64,000 nucleotides of DNA. Source: Colius striatus. Lineage: Eukaryota; Chordata; Aves; Coliiformes; Coliidae. The notes beneath the pieces were generated by a model. That model was not told the DNA's origin, ran no database searches, and saw only the letters and a program-made list of their open reading frames with translations. The stretch covers positions 930,001-994,000 of the forward strand of contig NC_084776.1 in the NCBI RefSeq assembly GCF_028858725.1, given 5' to 3'. A program made the translations under genes and the position numbers. Below, piece by piece: positions 55,916 through 64,000 of the stretch (positions are counted from its first letter, which is position 1; each line of letters starts with the position of its first letter).

Positions 55916-55957
55916 ATGGGCCGGGCGCCGCGCCCGCCGCGGGGCCCGCGGGGCTAG
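55916..55957 (+). promoter_or_regulatory. RPTOR upstream ORF 2 (13 codons, optimal Kozak)
   Basis: The context is GCCGCCATGG, the ideal Kozak match. It encodes 13 residues rich in Arg, Pro and Gly and stops at TAG 55955-55957, about 290 nt before the main ATG. Confidence 0.6.
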
Positions 55958-56247
55958 AGGCGCGAGGCGAGGCCCCGGGGCCCGCAGCCGCCGGCCGCCC
56001 GGCCCTGCGCGGGGCCGCGCCGCGTCCCTCGGAGCCCGCACGGGGCTGCTGGCTGCGGGACAGTCGGCGGGGGGCAGCCGCTGCGTCCCCCGAGCTCGCC
56101 GTTGGCCGCACGCCTGCGAGCGCAGCCTCCCTCCGCCCTTGCCCCGTCCGCCCGCCCGCGCCTCTGCCAGCCGGGGGGATCCCTCGGTCCCCGCTGCGGG
56201 CGGGGCTGCGCATCGCTGCTCGCTTGTTGCTCGGCCCTTCCCTGCTG

Positions 56248-56409
56248 ATGGAGTCTGAGATGCTGCAGTCGCCTCTTCTGGGGCTTGGGGAGGAGGATGA
56301 GTCTGACCTGACCGATTGGAACTTGCCTCTGGCCTTCATGAAGAAAAGGCACTGCGAGAAGATCGAGGGCTCCAAGTCTTTGGCTCAGAGCTGGAGGATG
56401 AAGGACCGG
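56248..56409 (+). CDS. RPTOR: Raptor (RPTOR), first coding exon, 54 residues
   Basis: Raptor is the scaffold of mTORC1 that recruits substrates with TOS motifs and docks to Rag GTPases on lysosomes. The exon encodes MESEMLQSPLLGLGEEDES and on to SQSWRMKDR-like LAQSWRMKDR, almost identical to human Raptor residues 1-54. The conserved caspase-like N-terminal domain would begin in the next exon, which is outside the window. The donor is GACCGG/GTAATG, phase 0, as in human. The ATG context (CTGATGG) is moderate. The frame is open without a stop for 167 codons upstream, back to a TAG at 55744. Exon 2 is not found by 64000. Confidence 0.97.
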
Positions 56410-59400
56410 GTAATGCTCAAGGGCAGGAGGGGGTTTTGGAGGAGTGGGGGAGACAGAGGGTGAGAAGGGAGGAGTATGTACTCAGAGGGCTGCTGTGCGT
56501 CAAGCAGCAGTCTGGTTTTGGATGAAACACTGGGAATTTGATCTGTTGTGTGCCTGTCTCACGGTGTTAGGGGCAGCAAATATGCAGGGGGGTCGAAAAT
56601 ACTGATTCCAAGGTCATAGTAGTAAACTGTTTGAGTAGCTCCCTCATTTGTGATCTTTAAATGAAATTTGAGTGCTTGATGTCTTTCAGGGAGGTCAGTA
56701 CAATGAATGAGGTCTTGCAGAGGTCTCTGGACCAGCAGGGTAAAGGTGCCAGCACAAGGTGCAGTCAGTGTGGTCATTGCAGCTGTCTGGTGGTGGAGGT
56801 GCACGGAAGCTCTGTGGTTTTGGAGCTTGCCACCAGCATGTTGTGTGGAGTATACAATTCAGGCTTTCTTTGTGTGTGTGCAAATGGAGATTATGTGATT
56901 TTTGGAGGCAGAAAATAGTTGTGAGTTGAAGCACTGTCTTAAAGCAAAGTGTTTCTCTTGTGTTTGGATATATGTTGCATGTTAAACTGCTAGAGCCAAG
57001 TGTAGCAGAGAAAGTTCCCTGCCAGGGGAGTCCTTAACCCTCTGTTGCTGCTGTGTCCCAACTTAAACGTTTAAGTCAAACAAACAAAGCACCTAGAAAA
57101 GGTCCTGGCTCATAGCTCCACTCCTCAGAACCTGCTTTGGGTTGCAGGTTCCCCAGGCCTGCACATTATTTTGCCCATAGCTTTGTGTTTGTGATCTCTA
57201 CGAGGGAGTTGTTTTGGGGACCAAATTCCTGTGTGTTTAGGATCCCTCTTGCAACACTGTGGAAGAACTTGAAAATTGCTCTTGAACCTGCATCCTGTCA
57301 CTTTATGACCCGTGTTAGGACGCTCCACACGGGTTGGAGTGTTCCTAGAGGGGTGCTCACCTAAGTGCTTGTAGTTCTTGGAAGTTCTGGGGAAGGCTGT
57401 GGCTGAACCAGAGGTATTTGACTCAGTAGAGGCCTGTACTGAAAATCTGACTTGGCAGATCTTTCATGGGTTAAATTGAGGGGTTTTGGATGTAACCCAA
57501 CTGAGCCACAGAACACCAAGTGCTATGGTGTGTCATCTTTAAAGGGTTTTGGCAGAGAAGAGGTTTTTTTCCCTAGCAGACTGTGGAGCTGTGATGAGCT
57601 TGTGTGTCAGTTTCAGTGCTCCCCCTGCCTTCCTGTCAGCTTCCTGTTCACTTACTCCTGGTCTGCAAAGTTGTCTGTTTCTAAATTGGGAATGACATTG
57701 ACTAGATCAAGAAAATCAATCAGTGGCAGGACAGAAGCATGAGTAAAGTGGTGGGAATCAGCTGTGCTCTCTGTGTGTGGTGTTGAAGGGTTCACATGCA
57801 TGTCACAGCTGAAGAGAATACTTCCAATTAAGAGGAGAGCAGTGGTTACATGTGAGAGGAGGAGAAGCTGATTTGGAGATGCTCAGTCTCGTGACTTTTA
57901 AATCCTAACCATTGTTTCTCATCTCTTGTTATTTACTCAACTCTTCAGCCATTGTTGGATGTCTCCTTAGTGTTTGGTGTAACAAACCTCCCAGAACTTC
58001 CAAGGCTGAAGGAAGGGCTCTGAAGAGGAATTCTGTATGAAAAATGGTGTTAAATATTTTCCCCCAGCTAAGTCAGGTTAGGCTGATGCTGTGAAATGGT
58101 CATAAAGTCATGCAGTCTGCTTTGACCTTGTGCTAGGTGGAGGGAAGGTGGAACAGCAGCTTGGTACTTCCTGCTGCTGCTGGTTTCTCACACAGCAGCT
58201 GAGAATGGCAACTTGAGTGTGGTGGGTTTGTCCAGCAAACCAAGAACTCTTGTGGGGCTTTCATTATGGGGGGTACTGGAGTAATGGTGTGAGTGAAGAC
58301 AGGGAGGCATTTACCAGCCTCTGCTGTCAGGAACTAGCCAGGCCTTTTGTTGATTTGGGGTTTTGTTCTTTCCCCCCCACCCCCCTTTTTGGGTTTCCCT
58401 TAACTGTTTCATTCTGTGCTCAGCCATTATAAATGATTGATCTCATCCTGTTGTTTTAGCTGTCCTCAGGAAGTTTCCTCTCTTTCTTTGTCCTTGCTTT
58501 AGAGCATGATTCCTCAGTGGTCAGGATTCAAGGCCTCTGATGTCTGTCTGTAGCTTCTAACCAAATTAAATGCAACACTCCCCTCCTCTCTCAGTCTGAC
58601 TGTGGGTCTCTGCATTCCCCAGTTTGCCTGAGCTTCCTTTTCTTGTCTCTTGCCTCCTTTTTCCACAAGCCAGGTCTGATTGACTTCAGATGTGCTCTTA
58701 CCTCCTACTGAGAGAGCTTTTCTGGGGGCTGAAGGGGACATAGCACTTGGTGGGAGTTGAGATTGTGGAAAGCATTCCTTTATTTTGAATTGGATCAGCC
58801 AACTTGTCAAAGCTTGGGATGGGAAGTGTTATCTGTATGTAAACACAGCAGCCTATCTCTAAATCGAGAAACTCTCAAAGGTTAACCAGCCAGTCTCTGT
58901 CTGCCTGAGTTGCAGGTAAGTCTGTGGTATTTTTTCCCTGTGGGTCATGACAAAACACAGGCAGCAGCAAATTTTGCCCTTATTTATCCTTTTGTGTGAC
59001 CTGAGGAGTGACCCCAGCCTTCCTGGAGCTGTAGGGAACGATTCACCGAGATTTGGCAATGGAATGGCTTTTTCCCCTTCCTTCACTCCTGCCAAGAACC
59101 CAGAGTTTGTCCAAACATAAAGGCTCTTTAGAAGGCAGGGCTGTCATAAGGGGGAGGAACCAAATGAAACAAGTTATTAGTAAATCTAAATAAAATAACT
59201 GAAGGTTTACTTGCCCCACCTTTTGTTCAGAAGGACCACTCTGAGGACTTTAATCCTCCATCTTCTGCTCCTGTGCCCTGCACATGCCACCAAAGTGACA
59301 CTGCTCTGATCTATTACTTATCTAGAGAGTATTTGTAACACAGAAGGGTTGGAATTACACTTGCTGTGTTGGATTAAATCTCAGAGTCTCAGCAGCAACC

Positions 59401-62400
59401 AAAGAATGGAACCTGATTGAAATGTACAGATTTCAGATACACTGAGCTTTGCTGACAACCTCACAACCTTTCAATTAAGATGTGCTGTACTTACATTGAC
59501 TTCTAAAACGAGCAGAGAGCAACAAAGCTGGTTGTAACAGTTTTACTTGAGCATTGCATTGCTTGCTGAGTGACAATGAAATCCTGGCTTTATGAGAAGA
59601 GGGATACACAACGAGGTTTCTATGGAAATGTGGATTAAAGCAGGACCACATACCAATGCACTTAGTTCAGATGAGCAGAGCCTACCTGCCTGCATGGCAA
59701 ACGGTTCCTGTGTCAAAGGAAATTAATGAAGGATAGCATTGGAGGTTTGTGTACACAATTTCAGCTCAAAATAGTTGCTTAATCTAAGGAAGCTTTCCAG
59801 GCACTCTGCAAGGGATGTGGCTTGGCCACTGCTTGCTCTTAGAGTGCTGGAGGCTCACCTCCCTGCTCCCATCTGAGGAATTTGGTGTGTTTCCTGTGAG
59901 CTGAAAGGAAGCAGCAGGAATCTTGTGTGGGGAAAGCGTGGGAGTTTGTGTTTTGGCAGCAGCTTCCACTTTACTTTGACTTACTCCATCTTAAATACTT
60001 GTTTTCTGCTTGCCTGTGTGTACTGTGGGATCTAACCCAAGTGATAGGTAGCTTTCCTTCTTCCCCTGCTAGGAACTCCTGGGGAGACTGGCTTGGAGCA
60101 CTTTGATGCTACAGTGAGGCCCTGAGAACTGGTGATGGTGTGAATCTCTCTCTCTCTCCCGGGTCAGTAGTTGAGATCCACAGTTCAATAGTTACTGGAG
60201 GTGGTGATTGCTGGCGGGGAGGGCTGTGAATTGGGTGCAGCACAGGGCACCTGCTGGGTCACAAATGGCTTTAGAGACAAGCAGAACAAAATCCCAGCTC
60301 CTCCCTGACCTGAACCCCCTGCTGTAAGTAATGGCCACTGTCATCTGAGTTATAGATTTACATCTTCTCTTCCATAGAGCAAAGATGATTGTGAGCTGAG
60401 GTGGTTGTGTATTGATTGGTGAGAGCTGGGAAGCTTGTGCTGCATCTACCGCTATCTACAAATGTTTTTACGCCTAAGCAGAGAGGAGACTTTGATTAAC
60501 AGCTCTGAAGAGTACAGCTAGTTGTGTGTTTTGGAGGAAAAAGATCTTACCTTTATACACTGGTAGGAAATGCTGAAATCTTCAATTCAGTCAACCTCTG
60601 TCTCATCCTGTGAGTTTTCTCACTTCAGCTGAGACCTAGGGGATGTAAAATGAATATTATTTGGTAGCTGCTGGCAGTGCAATCCTTACTGCCCCTCAGC
60701 ACACTACTCAGTGTCTTCCAGTACCATGGCTGCTGTGGAAACTTTAATCAGATCAGGCTAAGGGTGGGATGATGATGTGGTGATTCGGTGTTTTGCTGTG
60801 GAGGGCATCGGGCCTTAACTTCTGCTGTATCCTTGATTACCTTAGATGAAGCATTAGGATAGATAAAGACAGAAGGAAAAACTTCTTCCCTGTTGAGGTG
60901 AGGTAGCCCTGCAAGGGGCTGCCCAGATGGGCTGTGGAGTCTCCCTTTCTGGAGACATTCCAACCCACCTGGATGAGTCCCTGTGTGCCCTACTCTAGGT
61001 GGTGCTGCTCTGGCAGGGGGGTTGCACTGGATGAGCTTTGCAGGTCCCTTCCAGCCCTTGAGGTTCTGTGATTCTGTGGTTAGGGTAACTCCATTAGTTT
61101 GTGTTGTTTCTTATACTGAGCCTCTCCAGGATTTGGTGGCTCATCATACTGTGAGGGCATTTTGCAAGCTAAGTGACTTTTTGTGTGTGTGATGGTTGAA
61201 TGTAGGGAGCAAAGGCAGGAGTTTATATTTTGTACATCTGTGAAAGTGTAAATTTCTGCTGGTTAGGGGGGGAAGAAAATAGATTTTGTACAGCTAAAAC
61301 TGTAATAGCTTAATGTACAGAAATGTCCAAGAGTCTTATTCCCTTAAATAGCTTCCTGAGAGTGCTTGAATGTAATTCCATTGGCAGTGTGAGTAGTAAG
61401 TGGTGGAAGTGCAGTGCAGTGTGTGGGAAAGGAGCTGACAACGCTCTCGCGTGCACAGATAATTTTGGAGTGGGGAGAGACTTCACCAGTAGCAAATGGA
61501 AGGAGAGAAGAGAGCTCTGTGTTTCTCCATTCAAAAAAAATGCAGTGAGAAAGTGTATATTTATGTATAACAGGCCTCATTTTTTTCTCTTGGAGGCTGG
61601 TGTTGCTGTGCTACTGAGCATATGGTATTTGGAGAGGAGTCAGGCAATTATTGCTACTGAAAGTCAACATCTATGTTGCAGTGACTTACTACCCTCCTGC
61701 TCCTCCCAGCATGTCTGCAGAAACTGGAAAGGCCTGTGAACAGCAGACAAGGAGAAAAAATCTACCCCTTGTAGGAGATCCATCAAAGCTGGGCTCTTAC
61801 TGCAAATTGCATCCTCGAGGTCAGAATATGTGCCACTAGAGGAGGCTCTTCCTCGAACTCCTGCAGTGTGGCAAATGTCAGTAAGCAGTGGAGGGAGCCA
61901 GGGCTGTGGGGAGGGGGCAGGTGGTGGAGAAAGGCAGTGTAATTAGTGCTGGATGCTGCAGAGAAAAGGAGCCTCAAAGGTGTGCAAAATAGCCTCTGGT
62001 CAACATGATGACTTGAGTCACTCCATCCCTCTCTGTGCAGCTTGCTGTCTGGATGGAGCTCTGCACTTGTGGCTGTCCCTCTGCCTGACCTCCCTGTAGT
62101 CTGACACAGCCTCAGGAAGGGACACAGCCTGCATGGTTAACTCTGAGAACCTTGGTTGTCTCTTAGTGGTTCTTTCTTTCTCTCTATGGCACATCATCAG
62201 TAAGAAATTCAAAGCCCTTGAAGTGATCAGGTGGTGGAGCCTTATTAGGCAGGGGAACAGTGTTCTGTACTGTATGGCTCTCAAATACAGCCACACATCT
62301 TCATCTTTATGCTCCTGATGCTTCAGCTGGAATTAGGGACTTGATCTTGTACTTAAAATTTTCTTCTGTTCACTCCTGTAAGCAACTTCCCATTGAAAAG

Positions 62401-64000
62401 TTATTGCAGTGAAGGTGGCTGTAGCTCAGGGACTCCCCTGGAAGGGAGCTGTGTTATTCATGATCAAATGGGTGTTGGATAGAATATTGTATTGACTTGT
62501 TAGAGATCTAAAAGATGTCTTCCAGGAGTCATTTGAATCACTAGTTTGTAAGAAAGATGTGAGGATGAGGAAGCCAGTCAGTGCATGGGAGGATGGCCAC
62601 CTTTATATAGTGCTGGCCAGAGTGGGGAATGGTGACAAGCAGCTTGTGCAGAATGCAAAGCAGAGGCAGTTGTGCTGAGGTGAGAGGGAAAGGCATTGTC
62701 ACGGATCAAATAGGAAAGTGTCTCTTGCTGATTCTTTTTGCATGTTGTATCAAGAAAGGAAAGATCAGAGAAGTGAAATATTTGCTTCCCATTATTTCTC
62801 GTTGTTTAAAATGAATCGTTGACAGGGACAAGAAAGCACCACTTTGGTTGTGTGTGTGGGCAGTGGTTTCAATGCAATTCAGTACTTTACTAGGGCAGAG
62901 TGAAGCAGCCTACTTGGCCTTGTAGTTTTTAGTCTTTAAGCAGTCCGGTCAGGCAGGACCTTTGGTCTCCCAAGGGCTTTGGGAGCCGAGGTCGCTGGGC
63001 CATGGCTTGTGAATTGATATTGTTTCCCTTCAGACAGAGAAGGTGCACACTGTTCTTGGAGCCAGTAAATAGAAAAGGTTTATGTATATCATAGGTGTTG
63101 ATTGACAGCAGTAATTCCTCTACAAGTGTAAGCAGTGCTGGTAAATATAGTGCAGCCAGCAGTTAAAAGTCTGCTTTACAAGGGGCTGTATTAGCGTTAC
63201 TGCTGGCTCCTGAACTTTGTGTAGTAGCTGTGTTCCCTGGCTAAACGGGCATGTTGGACATAATAAACCTCTGAAGAAAGTTCATAGCATTAGTGCAGAA
63301 TGCAGAGGTTAGAAAAGGAGGGCAAACACTGAGAGGAGTCCATCTAGGAATCTAGCATATGCTGTCACAACAGTCACAGCAAGAACCAAGGGTTTGGGCT
63401 ACAGATGGCTGCAGACTACCTGCTGAGGTGTTGAATTATTAATGTTAACTTGAAATATTTATGTGCATTTGCTATTTTTATCACTGTGGAGAAGCACACT
63501 GATGTTTTTTTCCATAGCTTATTTCCCTTAAACTTACATAAACCCCCCCCTTCCTTGACACTGAAAGCCAGGATCTGTATTCCTTCAGCCTGTTCACCGG
63601 GTAGACAGGGGTTGTGTACAGGTGGGGTGTGTTCTGAGAAGCTCTCTTCAGAAACCTTTCTCTGGTTTTGTGTGTGACTGTATGAGCAAGTGGGCCACAG
63701 AGGTCAAGTTTTTGTCTATCTGTTCCAAATTTTCAGTCTTTTCACCAGCTGATCTGCAAACTGCCATTCCTCAGTGGTGGGGTTTGTGCCTAAGCCCTGG
63801 AAATGGTGCCTGTGCTGTAAGAGAGCACCTGGACCAAGTGTTGTAATTGTTATCTTTGACTGGGAGCCTGAAATGGGAAGTTGCCAGGGTTCAGGATGCC
63901 CGTCTCCTCCCATGGCTGATAGCTGTGAGTCCCATCACTCCCAGAACCACCCCGCTGCAGTGAAGCATGCAGCTGGTTGCAAGAGGACGCCCTGTTGTGA
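56410..64000 (+). other. RPTOR intron 1 (5' part)
   Basis: No exon is seen in 7.6 kb. I looked for the next Raptor exon (MKTVSVALVLCLNVG) and did not find it. The stretch holds one CR1 fragment and ordinary intron sequence. RPTOR intron 1 is also long in mammals. Confidence 0.75.
60865..61080 (+). mobile_element. CR1 LINE 3' end, about 215 bp
   Basis: Landmarks in order are AACTTCTTCCCTG, GGCTGCCCAGATGGGCTGTGG, GGAGACATTCCAACCCACCTGG, GGGGGGTTGCACTGGATGA and GGTCCCTTCCAGCCC, then the tail GGTTCTGTGATTCTGTG. This is the classic avian CR1 3' terminus in sense orientation. Confidence 0.88.

Larger units (their letters stand above)
55470..56260. promoter_or_regulatory. RPTOR: RPTOR CpG-island promoter and 5' UTR
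   Basis: Dense CpG sequence with no TATA box runs into the RPTOR first exon. The likely start region is marked by the factor sites at 55747-55777. From there the 5' UTR would be about 480 nt and contain two upstream ORFs. Confidence 0.75.

Noticed and set aside
54874-55917. 347-codon minus-strand frame with a 13-residue repeat
   Set aside because: A 39-bp period keeps frames open on both strands. There is no clear promoter, splice pattern or known protein match, and it runs antisense through the RPTOR leader.

Overview
This window is vertebrate nuclear DNA, most likely from a bird. The genes are split into short exons with GT-AG introns. CR1-type LINE 3' ends are present, each ending in the ATTCTGTG-like tail typical of birds. 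An LTR resembling avian endogenous retroviruses is also present. There are no bacterial features such as operons, Shine-Dalgarno sites or CRISPR arrays. Gene order (RNF213 >, ENDOV >, NPTX1 <, RPTOR >) matches human 17q25.3, so this is a conserved syntenic block. I favour a neoavian, perhaps a songbird, but the sequence does not settle the species.

Layout. (1) 73-15059: the last 26 coding exons of RNF213. They encode 1249 residues including the RING finger, the RZ zinc finger and the long C-terminal domain. The polyA signal is at 15593. (2) 15730-25039: ENDOV complete, nine coding exons, 272 residues, starting only about 130 bp after the RNF213 polyA signal. (3) 25040-38437: about 13 kb between genes. 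I see no protein-coding exons in it. It has an orphan CpG-rich patch near 34.6-35.5 kb and several AT-rich blocks that look like conserved non-coding elements. (4) 38438-42194, minus strand: NPTX1 complete, five coding exons, 436 residues, with a long 3' UTR, a TATA box and a full CRE. A 600-bp GT-rich repeat lies just upstream. (5) 42950-54945: intergenic, with an 863-bp solo LTR at 48060-48922. (6) 54946-55455: a 39-bp minisatellite with 13 in-register copies, just before the RPTOR CpG-island promoter. (7) 56248-56409: RPTOR first coding exon, 54 residues. The rest of the window is RPTOR intron 1 and holds a CR1 fragment.

The four genes do not form one pathway. RNF213 is a giant AAA+ E3 ligase, ENDOV cuts inosine-containing RNA, NPTX1 is a secreted synaptic pentraxin, and RPTOR is the substrate adaptor of mTORC1. 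I rebuilt exon boundaries by hand from splice sites, reading phase and remembered human protein order. All phases close: RNF213 3750 nt, ENDOV 819 nt and NPTX1 1311 nt are each divisible by three. I found no novel multi-gene system. The best leads are non-coding: the 39-bp minisatellite at the RPTOR promoter, RPTOR upstream ORFs, a near-perfect hairpin in an ENDOV intron, the Z-DNA-prone repeat upstream of NPTX1, and the solo LTR.
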